Shown: positions 34,170 through 46,300 of the stretch, piece after piece
Layout of the letters: each line of letters starts with the position of its first letter
How positions within the stretch are numbered: position 1 is the first letter of the stretch
DNA from: Aselliscus stoliczkanus
Lineage: Eukaryota > Chordata > Mammalia > Chiroptera > Hipposideridae
Length of the DNA stretch: 64,000 nt
Assembly (NCBI GenBank): GCA_033961575.1
Contig: CM066731.1
Coordinates: 78,203,501-78,267,500, forward strand
Direction of reading: 5' to 3'
Made by a program: the position numbers and the translations under genes
The notes under the pieces: generated by a model
Databases searched by the model: none
Seen by the model: only the letters and a program-made list of their open reading frames with translations
What the model was told of the DNA's origin: nothing

Positions 34170-36490
34170 ATGTAATGTTAGCAGTATGAAAGAAGAAGCT
34201 TCAGACCCTTCTTGATCTCTCTGAGACACTAATTCCACACCAATACATGAACTTATTCCTATTATAAGAAACCCCAAAACAAGTTAAGAGGTCTTGTGTC
34301 TTAAGCAAGCACAGAACTAGCTCCATAGAAGCAGGTACGAAAAGTTATGGTATCCTCTTGACATAGTTCTTTTTGGCACAGCACCACATAACCAGGGAGA
34401 AATGCTAAGCCCTCAGCTTATCTCTGGGCAAGGGAAAAGAAAACCGGACCATATGTCCAAAATTCTGATGCTTTGGGATCTGCCTGAGGAACTAGTTTCT
34501 ATAACTTCGCCTTCCAAGTGTTGACAAGATGCTAGATGCATTTTTTGGTGGTGGTGAGCGTGGGGTAGGGAGGGGGTTAACTGAGAATAAAACAAAGCTT
34601 GGCAGCGTGCTGTTGCTCCAAAGGGCCTGTGGTACAGAAGAGGGGCCAGTAGAGCTTGGCAACCTCTCCTTCAAGGGGAAAGAGAAGAATAGAACATGTG
34701 TCAACATTCTGGATGTAATTACAGGAGGCTGCCCTAAGGACTGATTTAGTCTTACCTGTCTCAGAGAGATGAAAGACGCAACATAATCTAGATGGCTGGG
34801 GCTTCTGAGAACAAAAATGAACTGACTATCATAACGCTTCTTCAGAAGACCCTTAGTAACAGCCTACAGACACTAGAGGGAACAAAAGATCATGGGCTCT
34901 TGAAAAATGAGAAACTGGAAAATCCCTCTAACTAGAATCTACATTTACATATCCAGAGAAGACCCATCTACAAAAATGATTTCAGAGGTCCCCAGAATCT
35001 TTAGCCAGGCTGATTTGGGAAGGTCATTCCTTGTACAAAGCCAATATATAAAGACTGAAAGAGGCAACTATTTGTTTCAAATGCACAGATGCCAACACAC
35101 AATTACAAGGAATGTGAAACAACTGGAGACAATGGTCTAATTAAAAGGATAAAATAAATCTTCAGTCACCAACCCTAAAAGAAAAGAGGGTATATGAATT
35201 TTTTGATAAAGTATACAAAGCAACAGTCATAGAAGTGCCCAATGTGTTCAGAAAATAATGCATGAACAAAATGAGAATAGAAACAAAAAGATGGAAAACA
35301 TCAAAAATAACCAAACAGAATGTTTGGAGCTGAAGAATGCAGTAACAAAATAAAAAATTATCTAGGGGTTTTAATAACAGTATTGATAAAATAGAAGAAA
35401 CAATCAGTAAACATGAATACAGATCATTTGACACTATCCAGTAAAAATACTAAAATAAAAAGGACTGAAAGAAACCATAATGGACTTATGGAACACAATT
35501 AAGAGGATCAATATATGCATTATGAGAGTCCCAGAAGAAGAGAAAGAAATTGACAGAAGATTTATTTAAAGAAATTATGGCCCAAAACTTCCCAAATCTG
35601 GGAAAGGAAATGGCCACCCAGATTTAGGAGCCTAAATGATTTCAAATAAGATAACCAAAGAAAGCCACGCCAAGGCACATTATCAAATTGTCAAAAGTCA
35701 AAAACTAAGAAAGAATTTTTAAAGTAGCAAGAAAAGTGCAATTCATTATATACAAGGGAATCTTCATAAGACAATAAGTGAATTCTTAACAGAAACTTTG
35801 CATGCAAGAAGGAAGTTGGATGATATATTCAAAGTATTTAAATAAAAAAAGTCAAGCAGGAATATTATATTTGGTTTCCTTTCAAAATGAAAGAAAGATA
35901 AATACATTTTCAAATAAACAAAAGTAGAGAGAGGGACTCCATCACCACTATGCCTGCCTTACAAGGATTTCTCAAGGAAATTGTTCAAATTGAAAGAAAA
36001 AAATGCTAAATAACAACATGAAAGCATATGAAGGTATAAAACTTGCTGTTAAAGATAAATATTTAAAGCAATACAGAATACGCTAATATTGTGATGGTGG
36101 TGCATAAATCACTTTTAATTCTGGTATAGAAGTTAAAAGACAAAAGTATAAAAACTTTAAAATGTGTTAATAGATAAAATATAAAAAATATTATTTGTAA
36201 CATCAATAACATAAAGTGTGTATGAAAGGAAGAAGTAAAAATATAGATTTTAAAAAAATCTTACTGAAGTTAAGTAGTTATCACCTTAAAATAGATTGTT
36301 ATAACTATATGTTTTATATACATCTCTTAGCAACCACACACAAAAAAATACATGTAAAAGATTCACAAAAAGAAAATGAGAAAGAACAAAGCACACCACT
36401 ACAAAAGTCAATAAAACACACAAAGGAAGACAGAAATTGAGAAGAAGAAAAAAGTAGAACTACAAGAGATGTACAAAAGAACTTAAATAT
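34170..36490 (+). mobile_element. Old L1 5'UTR and ORF1 relic
   Basis: L1M-type 5'UTR phrases (TCTGATGCTTTGGGATCTGCC, GAGGAACTAGTTTCTATAA, GGGGCTTCTGAGAACAAAAATGAACTGAC) are followed by an ORF1 relic. It includes GACTTATGGAACACAATTAAGAGG, ATTATGAGAGTCCCAGAAGAAGAGAAAG, AACTTCCCAAATCTGGGAAAGGAAATGG and GCCTGCCTTACAAGGATTTCTC. No ORF2 follows. All frames are broken. Confidence 0.7.
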
Positions 36491-37058
36491 GACAATAGTA
36501 GGATTTTCCTTTTCATTCATGAGGAATACTCAGTTCTGAACAACATGCACTACTCTACATAATTCCTAAGATATAGTAGATATTCATCAAATGGTAGTTT
36601 TCTGGACTGTCTTGTCTAACTTTTCTATATTTACATGTGGTAAAAAAAGGGGCTAAATCTCATTCATTTTTATATTTGTAGAATGTAGAACAAAGTTTAA
36701 TACTCAAGAAATATTTCTTGGATGGAAATGAAGAGAGAGGATCCAATATATTAAAATTTTCACATATATATGGACTAATTTTGGCCATGATTATGAAAGG
36801 AGAGGGAATGAGCTTTATGAATTCATTTTCTGTGCTGCATTGTTTGTTGGATGCTTTAGCAACATTATATCATTTACATATGGTAGATATTAATGTTTTT
36901 CCCATGAACACTCAGAAAATGTTTCATAATTGCCCATTTTCACCTAGAATTTGTTTTTTGGACTATATATTTTAATATTATCTTAGAATATTTTAAATCA
37001 ACGTATCACCCAAAATTTAGTTCCTATATTAGGAAAGGAATTTGAAATAATTTATGTA
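36491..37058. other. Unassigned intergenic sequence
   Basis: Nothing recognised. The 85-codon frame at 36718-36975 has no known motif. Confidence 0.4.
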
Positions 37059-37059
37059 A

Positions 37060-37390
37060 TTTCTCCTTTCTTATTATTTTCTCTCTTCATATTCTCAAAT
37101 TTATTCAGTCAACTCTTCTTGAGCATTTCTGCCTAAATATTTCACAAACTCCTTTACCCCACACATTTTGGATGCCCTCAACCCCTGACTTCTTTACACA
37201 CAGCCTTACTCTCTCAAATTCAATATCTACACTTTCCCCACTATGTCTTATATACTACAAATCATCAACAGAACCTCTACATGGCCTTCTTCCTTTAAGA
37301 ATAAGTACTCTTTTCTGTAGAAGTAACTGCCTCTAGATTAGACTTGAGAGCTGTTTGAGAGAAAGGATTTTTATTTTTTTAATTGTAGAG
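37060..37390 (+). repeat. Possible L2 fragment
   Basis: Pyrimidine-rich L2-like text ends with CTAGATTAGACTTGAGAGCTGTTTGAGAGAAAGGA, similar to the L2 'TAGATTGTGAGCTCCTTGAGGGCAGGGA' motif. Confidence 0.45.
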
Positions 37391-37394
37391 ATGG

Positions 37395-37575
37395 TAGTTA
37401 AGGTTACATTTGGGGTCTGGAAGCAAATAAAATAAATTTGTGTCTGACTTCAACTTCTCAACCCTACACTAGCTCTGTGACCTTTAAAAAGTTGTAAAAT
37501 GTCTACGGTTCTACTTCTTCCCCATTATAAATAGAGACAATAGAACCTGGCTCTTGAGAGTTTAGCTAAGCTACT
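37395..37575 (+). repeat. MIR fragment
   Basis: TCTGGAAGCAAATAAAATAAATTTGTGTCTGACTTCAACTTCTCAACCCTACACTAGCTCTGTGACC..AAAAGTT follows the MIR core. TTCTTCCCCATTATAAATAGAGACAATAGAACC is its 3' continuation. Confidence 0.65.
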
Positions 37576-37820
37576 CTTTGGTGTTGCAGCAATGGCCCCT
37601 ACTTTGTTTGGTCAAGTTGCCTGCTGGGGCCTTATACTGACTTTGCTACTCATACAATGGCATGCCCTAGATAACAGCCCACAGAGTCACATATAAATGT
37701 AAGTTCCTGAAATGACATACTAACACACCACTTGTGATAAGCAGTCTCCCTCTTTCCCAGAGCCTTTCCCCATGTACCTCTTAGATAAGATTTTTATGGG
37801 GCCTATCAAAACCCTTTTTG
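37576..37820. other. Unassigned intergenic sequence
   Basis: Moderately GC-rich; no identifiable element. Confidence 0.4.
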
Positions 37821-37824
37821 AAGG

Positions 37825-38095
37825 AGGGGTCTTGGAGTGCTGGGTGGAAAATGTGAAGGGGTTAAGAAGTACAAATTGGTAGTTACAAAATAGTCACAGG
37901 GATGTAAAGTACAGCAGATGGAATATAGTCAATAACATTGTAATAACTATGTATGGTGTCACATGGGTATTAGGCTAGTCAGGGGATCACTTCTTAAACT
38001 ATATAAATGTCTAACCACTATGCTGTACATATGAAACTAATATATAATAATATTGAATGACAACTGTGATTGAAAAAATAGAAACAAAACCTTCT
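37825..38095 (+). mobile_element. 5'-truncated L1 3'UTR
   Basis: AATTGGTAGTTACAAAATAGTCACAGGGATGTAAAGTACAGC, GAATATAGTCAATAACATTGTAATAACT and CTATGCTGTACATATGAAACTAATATAATATTG-like text are an L1 3'UTR ending in an A-rich tail. Similar CAAAACCCTT and CAAAACCTT flanks suggest a TSD. Confidence 0.75.
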
Positions 38096-39850
38096 CTTTT
38101 TAGTTTGAATTGACCCATCTGGCTTTAGCCTGGGAATCTTAAAGCACTTCACCCATAGTCTCTTATAAAGTGATGTGAGCCAGGTCCTACAACTCTCTCA
38201 GCCCTCCCCTGCTTTTGCTTCCCCGTGTGGCCCCTCAAAACATGTTGTGTATTTCCTCCAGGAGCAATAAATGGCTGTCTTTCATTCCCTTTATGGTTTT
38301 TTTTTTTTTCTGTTGTACTATGGTTCACCATCTGATCTCAGGGGCTCCTTCATAAATGTTAACAAAGTCAATACTATGTAATATAATTTTAGTACTAAGA
38401 TTATTCACATATAACCTTAGAAAGGTGCCTGATGCATAATAAAAATCAAATAGATATTAGCTGTTATATTGTAATTCTGGAAAATAAAGAGTGAGTAACA
38501 TAGCTTTGGGATACAATAAGTATATTAAATAATGAATTCAGACATAATATATTTCAAAATTTTTTTAAAAAGTCATTTTTACTTTTTCAAGGTACTTCAA
38601 TACCCCACTACATAGCCGTTTTATGATCCTAGAGTAGTTGTCCCCATTTACCCCCTGTTTACCAGTCCCCTTATGTGCACCTTTATTCTGTGAAAATAAA
38701 TGCAAGTGACTCTGAAATAAGCAGACATTGATTCTTAGAACACTGAATTACTATTTACTATTCAGGAGTCTTATTCACCAAGAACATGATTTACAAAATA
38801 TTTTTTCTAATGGTTCAATATTTTTAATTTATTTACTAAATTTAATATCTTGATTTTCTCCAGGAAGAAGGAAAACAAAAACAAGAAGGTTAATAACTGA
38901 AGAATACTGGTGTGGATAATGGAAATACATCACAGTGGGAGAGAAACACATAAATCATCAGGATTGCATTCTGACTTCTATTAAGTCTCAAAAATATGAT
39001 AATTATTAGGTACTTCAAAAAAAAATCATGCCATTCTCATTGTGGGATTGTTTTTGTTCCTATTCCACAAGTATTATCTCTCTGCTCTTTAGCAAGTAAA
39101 TCAAACATTTGAGGCCTGACTTTGTAATCATTCTCTCTAGAATTTTATTAGATTCACTGTTGTACCTGTTCTGAAAATGGTAACTTTTAAAAGCATGCTT
39201 CCCATTCATTGAAGATCAAATGCAGCAAAATTCTCAAACCTTTGAAAATATGGAAGTAATAGATCGAAGAATAGAAATCAAACAGGAGATGGATGAAATA
39301 AACTATTTTTATGACAATTGTTGACCTACAAATTCCCAGAAAAGTTTTTGCCTAATATCCAAGGTCATTAAGCAACAGAAAAAGACAAAGTCAGACTAAC
39401 TCTATCTGCCATGCTGGGTAAAGATTTCCCATGCATCTGAGAGCTCAGCTACATGCCAGATATGTCTTTGGGAGAAATTCTCTTTCCTCCCTAACAAGTG
39501 GGACTATTCACTTTCACAATTTATTTTTTCAAGGGAAGTTCTATTTCTAGGACTATATTTTAGAAGGTGAATTATGTTACAAGCTTTTGGAAACCCGGTT
39601 TCTATTAGAGAACAGAAGAAGACATGTAGTGGGTAGAGAAGGTTGATTAATACATATGCAGAAATTAGTCTGTGTCTCCCACTCCCACCTCCAATTCCAT
39701 GAATTGATTTTACTGTTTGTACATGTTCCTTCTTCAAGGAATTTTAATTCTCTTGCATCAGCAGAATTGTGTGAAGGATGTTCCTGAGAGGTTTAGAATT
39801 GTTCTTATAAAGATGATAAATGACTCCCTACTATGCCCACTCGCTTTCCC
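38096..39850. other. Mostly unassigned; MIR end at about 38390-38475
   Basis: TTAGAAAGGTGCCTGATGCATAATAAAAATCAAATAGATATTAGCTGTTAT (38418-38468) looks like a MIR 3' end. The rest shows no element or gene I recognise. Confidence 0.45.
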
Positions 39851-39851
39851 T

Positions 39852-40033
39852 GGGTACAAGTTTCCATTGGGGCAGCCCGCAACTCAAGGTCCATGGAGGG
39901 GACTGTGGCGATCTGGGTCACTAGTGTGTATTGAGGGGAGGGTACAAGTTTCCATGGTATAAGCAATGGCACAGGATCCATCAAGGGCATTGTGGAGGTC
40001 TTGTCACACTATGTGTTTGAGTGAAGGGTATGG
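39852..40033. repeat. Diverged tandem duplication, ~87-bp period
   Basis: GGGTACAAGTTTCCAT begins at 39852 and again at 39940, and GGGTATGG starts a third partial unit at 40026. Shared internal blocks include CCAT..A.GG.(G/C)ATTGTGG-like text and ACTAGTGTGT/ACTATGTGTTTGAG. It looks like a small minisatellite. Confidence 0.7.
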
Positions 40034-40635
40034 TAGGCTGTGCTAAGGTTAAATTAAGAAATGATGATAAAAGATTAGTAAGGAGGGTTGGGAAAATGGG
40101 GGCGGTGAGGAGGACTCCCTAAGCTCTCCCCTGGAAATAGACACAATTTGAACTGCTATATCTCTTCAAAAGAACTGTCTACTCATCATACAGAGGAACT
40201 AAGAGTCTCACACAATGAATGCTGGAAGGTGTGCAGACTGGGAGAGTGGGAGAAGAGGGAGGCGAGATGCGTGGAGGCACATCCTGGACCCGCAGCTGCT
40301 AAAACACAGGGCTTAAGAGAGCATAGGTGAGCGTTCCCGCTGCTGACTCCCTGTGCCTTGCGGCCCGCCTAGAGTGCAACAGGAGCCAGACGGTTTGCAG
40401 TCTGAGGCAGAAACCTCCGGCCAGGTGAGTGGAGGAGGAGAGAGAGGAGACGAGCGTGCAGAGGTGCGATCTGCACCCTTGGCTGTGGAACTCCGGGTCC
40501 CCAGGAGGCAGAGTGGAGAGTTTAGCAGTGGCAAGGCGAGCTCAATCCCTAAGCTCCTGCAGCGCCTCTGGGAGAGCAGCAGAAGCTCTGCTGGAGCTTC
40601 TGAGGCAGAGGCCACAGCTCAAAACAGCAGTGGGA

Positions 40636-40639
<4 letters not shown>

Positions 40640-40705
<66 letters not shown>
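40640..40705. repeat. (TC)n-(TG)n tract in L1 5'UTR
   Basis: About 25 TC units pass into about 7 TG units. Confidence 0.95.
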
Positions 40706-41014
40706 TTCTCTTTCTTTCTGAGTCAGAAAGCAAAAAACAAATGCAGAAATAAGAACCCACTCTCACACCCCCCCCCCCCAGAAACCTTGGATCCCACCAT
40801 GCCAGAGTCTTAAACTGACCCCTGAATGGAGAAGGGGTCAGATTACAGAGAGGTGCTTCTACTCCCAAGGGGTAGAGAATCTCTGCCCGAGAAGAGGCTG
40901 CAAAGTGTGAGCCTGCCTACCCAGCCCCCACCTTTTCTGCGAGGCTTGGGAGGCAGGGCAGTTTCAGCAGCTGAGGAACCAGCAGCCCCCAGCAGGTGGC
41001 TTTTAGCAATTCAG

Positions 41015-41017
<3 letters not shown>

Positions 41018-41097
<80 letters not shown>

Positions 41098-41108
41098 GCC
41101 CGCGCGCG
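41018..41108. repeat. (TC)n-(AC)n-(GC)n tract in L1 5'UTR
   Basis: About 24 TC units, then about 14 AC units, then CGCGCCCGCGCGCGC. The last two blocks are alternating purine-pyrimidine and could form Z-DNA. Confidence 0.95.
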
Positions 41109-42350
41109 CAGCCTCCAGCAGAAAGTGCCCAAAGACGCACCTGGAGCCTTCTGGTTGCGCAGCCTGCATTGGAGCAGACGAGAGCAGAAACGGCAGTGAC
41201 TTTGTAAAAACTACCAATCACACCTTATAACCCTACTCATCTACAATAGACCTGCATTACCAGGGTCACTCTAGGCACCAGGCAGCTGGCTCTGCCCCGA
41301 CAAGAAACAGAGAAATTTTTGTACAACATAGGACAACCTAGGGAGAGTTTGGTGGACTCTCACCAAGACCACCACCGGTTTTTGTTTTTTTCTTTCTTTT
41401 TAATTTTTATTATTGGTTGCTTGTTTTGGTTAATTTTGGTTCTTTTCTATTTCATTACTATCACTTTTAGATTTTAATATGGGCATGTATATGGGTGTAT
41501 ATATGTGAATATATATGTCCATATATATGGGTGTGTAGACATATATATTTTTCTTTCTTTCTTTCCTACTTTATTTTCCACCCTCACTCTTCCTTTTTTT
41601 CTTCATTCTTTTCACTGCTCTTCTTTCCATTTTTCAGCAAAATTTTTTTGGGGGGCATTGCTACTTTGTTTCTCATGTTTATTCTATTTTTTATTTTATT
41701 ATATTTTATTTTGTTTTGTTTTTTTATCTTTGTGTTCTTTTAGCTGTTGTTTTGGTTTGTTTGGGTTTTTTTCTATGTTTATATTTCTGTACAAGTTGGC
41801 AGTAGGTTGTTGGTTGTTTTTGTTTTTTTTACATGTGAAAGCATCTGGTTTCCTTTGGTGGCTATCATGGTTATGCTAGTTGATGTGTTTTACTATAAAA
41901 TCGCTCTGCAGCGGGGTCCAGTCAAAGAGACACAAGAATCATCATACCAAGAGGCCAACTTCAGACAAAACTATAGCATTTCTGGGTTTGACCTACAAGA
42001 GTCACACCCAAAGGGAAATCACTACAGGCAAAACAGCCCAAAGGGGCCAAGCCTCATCGGAGGTTTCAACCCCCACACAGCAGCTCATAAACTGTGGATA
42101 CAATTATCCTCACACTTAGTCAGCCTACCTACAATCCCACCTACTGACAAGCCAAAAGCAATCAAAGCACAACTTTATCAGGAGAAGACACACAACACAA
42201 GAAACACCTCTGGTACACACAAACAGGAGAATAGGGAGACTGAATAATTCAAATATAAAGGACACAAACCACATAAGTCCACCCAGGAAAGACTGAAAGA
42301 CCTGGAGATTCTACCTATTACATTGAAGCAAACACAAAAAGTAAGCCAGA

Positions 42351-43338
42351 ATGGGGAAACAAAGAAACACACCCCAAATGAAAGAACAGAAGAAAACCCC
42401 TGAATCAACAGAACTAGAGAAAATAGAGTTGAACAACCTACCAGAGACAGAGTTCAGAAAGCTGATGATTAGAATTTTCAAGGAAATTAATGAGAATATA
42501 AAGAAGGATAGGAAAATCATGAAAATCAACCAGCTAGAACTAAAGAACACAATTACTGAATTAAATAAAAAACTTGATGAAATTACTAGCGGATTGGATG
42601 AAGCAGAGGATTCAATCAGTGACTTAGAAGACAAGATAACAGAGATCATCCAAGCAGAACAAAAAGAAAAAAGAATAAAAACATTGAAAATAGTTTGAGA
42701 GCTGGGCAATAACATCAAGTCCAACAACAGGTGAATCAGAGGAATACCAGAAGAAGACATGGGGCAAGGGATCGAGAATGTATTTGAAGTAATGTCTGAA
42801 AACTTCCCTAACCTGGCAAATGACATTAACATACAAGCCCAGGAAGTGCAGAGAGTTCCAAACAAGATGACCCCAAACAGGCCCACATCAAGATACATTA
42901 TAGTGAAAATGGCAAGGATTAAAGACAAAGACAGAATCCTAAAAGCAGCAAGGGAAAGGCAGCAAGTAACTGACAAGGGCACCCAAATAATATTGTCAAC
43001 TGACTTTTCTACAGAAACTTTTCAGGCCAGGAGGAGTGGCAGAAGGATTTCAAAGTGATGAAAAGCAAAGGCCTACAGCCTAGACTGCTTTATCCAGCAA
43101 GGCTATCATTTAAAATTGAAGGAGAAGGGCCCACCAAGTGGCGCGGTGGTTAAGCACTGGCTTGGGATGCCAGCAGCCCTGGTTCAGGTCCCACATATGA
43201 GGGCCAGTGACACTACCCTCAAAAAAAAAACAAAAAAAAACCGAAGGAGAGATAAAGAGCTTCCCAGAAAAGAACAAGCTAAAGGAATTAATTACCACCA
43301 AGCCAGAAATGCAGGAAATGTTAAATGGGCTTCTTTAA
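42351..43338 (+). pseudogene. L1 ORF1, inactivated and SINE-interrupted
   Basis: ATG at 42351 gives MGKQRNTPQMKEQKKTPEST. The coiled coil (EFRKLMIRIFKEINENIKKDRK...LDEAEDSISDLEDKITEI) runs to about residue 115, where a frameshift ends it (42698). The RRM-like segment continues at 42759-43058 (ENFPNLANDINIQAQEVQRVPNKMTPNRPTSRYIIVKM). A second frameshift lies near 43040. The C-terminal coding part is split by a SINE at 43126 and resumes at 43243 (KELPRKEQAKGINYHQARNAGN, shifted frame). Confidence 0.88.
43118..43250 (+). mobile_element. Short tRNA-derived SINE inside L1 ORF1
   Basis: GAAGGAGA at 43118-43125 repeats at 43243-43250. The interior has GGGCCCACCAAGTGGCGCGG, GGTTAAGCACTGGCTTGGGA, GGTTCAGGTCCCACATATGA and CAGTGACACTACCCTC plus an A-rich tail. 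The insertion postdates L1 copy 2. Confidence 0.92.
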
Positions 43339-43391
43339 GCAGAAGAGGCAAACAACCTAATTAACAAAGGCCAGGAATAACAAATAACAAA

Positions 43392-46300
43392 ATGGCAATA
43401 GATATACATCCACCTATCAAAATCACATTAAATGTAAATGGATTAAGCACTCCAATCAAAAGAAAGGGTAGTTGAATGGATAAGAAAGCAAAACCGTTTC
43501 ATATGCTGTACACAAGAGACTCACCTCATATCAAAAGACACATACAAGCTGAAAGTAAAGGGATGGAGTAAAATATTTCATGCAAATGGAACTGAGAAAA
43601 GGGCTGGAGTAGGAATACTTATATCACATAAAATGGATTTTAAATTGAGGAATATAATAAAAGACAAAGAAGGACTCTTCATAATAATAAAGGGATTGAT
43701 ACAACAAGTGGACATAACTCTACTAAACATCTATGCACCTAACATAGGAGCTCCTAAATATATAAAACAGATATTGACATACATAAAGACAGAGATCAAC
43801 ATAACACTATCATAGTATGGGACGTCAACACCCCACTGTCACGAATGGAAAGATCCTCCAAACAGAATTTCAACCTGGAAACAGTGACCATAAATGACAC
43901 ATTAGATCAGCTGGACTTAACTGATATTTTCAGAGAATTTCACCCCAAAGCTACAGAATATACAGTCTAGTCGAGTGCATATGGAACATTTTCCAAGATA
44001 GACCACATGTTAGGCCACAAAACAAGTCTCCATAAATTTAAGAAGATTGAAATCATATCAAGCGTCTTCTCTGACCACAATGATGTGAAATTAGAAATCA
44101 ATTATAAGAAGAAATCCAGAAAGCTCACAAATACACGGAGGCTGAATAATATGCTACTAAATAGCGAGTGGGTCAAAAAATGATATCAAGAAGGAAATCA
44201 AAAGATACCTTGAGACAAACAAAAATGAAAACACCGTGACCCAAAATCTCTGGGATGCAGTGAAAGCAGTCCTAAGAGGGAAGTTCATAGCAGTGCAGGC
44301 CTACCTAAAGAAGGAAGAAAAATCCCAAATAAACAGGTTATCCTTACACCTCAGGGAAATGGAAAAAGAACAGCAAAAGAGCCCAAGGGGAGTACAAGGA
44401 AGGAGATAATACAGACCAGAGTGGAAATAAATGAAATAGAGACCAGAAAAACAATAAAAAAATATCAACGAAACCAAGTACTATTTTTTTGAGAAGGTAA
44501 ACAAAATTGACAAATCTCTAGCCAGACTCATAAAAAAAAAAAAAAAAGAGGACTCAAATTTGTAAAATCAGGAATGAAAGAGGTGAAATGACAACAGACA
44601 CCAAAGAAATACAAAAACATTTACGAAATTACTATGAGCAACTATATGCCAACAATCTGGAGAAATGGATAATTTTCTAGAAGTGTACAACCTTCCAAAG
44701 CTAACTCGAGGAGAAACAGAAAATCTGAATCCACTGATTACTACCAAGGAAATTGAATCAGTAATTAACAAGCTCCCAACAAACAAAAGCAATGGACCAG
44801 GTGGCTTCACGGTCAATTTTACCAAACATTCAAAAAAAATTACACCTATTCTTCCCAAACGATTTCAAAAGATCCAGAAGGAGGAAAGGCTCCCAAACTC
44901 TTTGTATGAAGCCATTATCACCCTGATTCCAAAACCAGATAAAGACAGCACAAAAAAATGAAAACTACAGGCAGACATGCCTGATGAACACAGATGCAAA
45001 AATCCTCAACAAAATATTAGCAAACAGAATTCAGCAATATATTATGAAGATCATACATCATGATCCAGTCAGTTTCATCCCTAGTACATAAGGCTGGTTC
45101 AACATCTGCAAATCAATTAATGTGATACACCACATCAACAAATTAAGAATAAAAATCATGTGGTCAACTTCATGGATGGAATAGAGGCTTGATCACTGCA
45201 CTGTATACCTGAAACTGATGTTCTATAATTTTGTATGCCAACTGTAATTGAATATATAGGTAGTCATGGGATGTGGATTATACTGTGGAAGGGAGTCAAA
45301 GGAATTGTAATAGATATGCATGATATGGGGGGAGAGGAGTGGGATGGAGAATTGGGGGATGGGGGTGTCATTTTGAGGAGTAAAAAGTATAACTATTGCA
45401 CTGTATTTTACACTTGAAGCTAATTTTTAAAAAAATGTTTATTTCACAATAAAAGAAAAAAAAGAAAGAAAAAACAAAATTATATAGATGCAGAAAAAGC
45501 ATTTGACAAAATCCAGCAGTCATTAATGATAAAAACTCTTAGCAAAGTGGGAATAGAGGGATCATATCTCAACATAATAAAGGCCATGTATGATAAATCC
45601 ACAACTAACATCATATACCAAGGGGAAAAGCTAAAACCATCCCCCTTAAGATCAGAAACAAGACAAGGCTGTCCACTTCCTCCATTCTTATTCAACATAC
45701 TACTAGAAAGTTTAGCCACAGCAATCAGACAAGAAAAAGAAATAAAAGGCATCCAAATTGACAATGAGGAAGTAAAATTGTCATTATATGCAGATGACAG
45801 GATACTACATAGAGAGAACCCCAGAGACTCCATGGAAAACTATTGGAACTGATAGATGAATTCGATAAGCTGGCAGGATACAAAATCAATATTCATAAAT
45901 CAGTTGCATTTGCATATACCAATAATAAACTATCAGAAGGAGAGTGTAAGAAAACAGTCTCATTTACAGTTGCTTTAAGAATGATAAAATACTTAGGAAT
46001 AAATTTAACCAAATAAGTAAAAGACCTGTACTCAAAAAATTGTAAAACACTGAAAGAAAGAAATAAAAGAAGATACAAATACATGGAAACACCTACCATA
46101 CTCATGCATAGGAAGAATTAATATAGTTAAAATGTCCATACTGCCTTAAGAAATATATAGATTCAGTGCAATTCCTATCAAACTAGCAGGGCATTTTTCA
46201 CAGAAATAGAAAATATAATCCTAAAATTTATATGGAACCATAAAAGACTCCAAATAGCCATGGCAATCCTGAGAAATAAGAACAAAGTCGGGGGTATCAC

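Larger units (their letters stand above)
40070..42350 (+). promoter_or_regulatory. L1 copy-2 5'UTR with microsatellites (presumed promoter)
   Basis: Contains GGGGCGGTGAGGAGGACTCC near the 5' end, a GC-rich first kilobase and a T-rich second half (41380-41880), then AATTCAAATATAAAGG just ahead of ORF1. Frames across it are compositional. The 166-codon frame 41747-42247 has no family motif. Confidence 0.65.

Noticed and set aside
41747..42247. 166-codon plus-strand ORF
   Set aside because: It lies in the T-rich 5'UTR of an L1, starts in low-complexity sequence and shows no protein family motif.
42311..42982. 223-codon minus-strand ORF
   Set aside because: Antisense shadow of the L1 ORF1 coiled-coil region. 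The hydrophobic composition is the complement of Lys/Glu codons.
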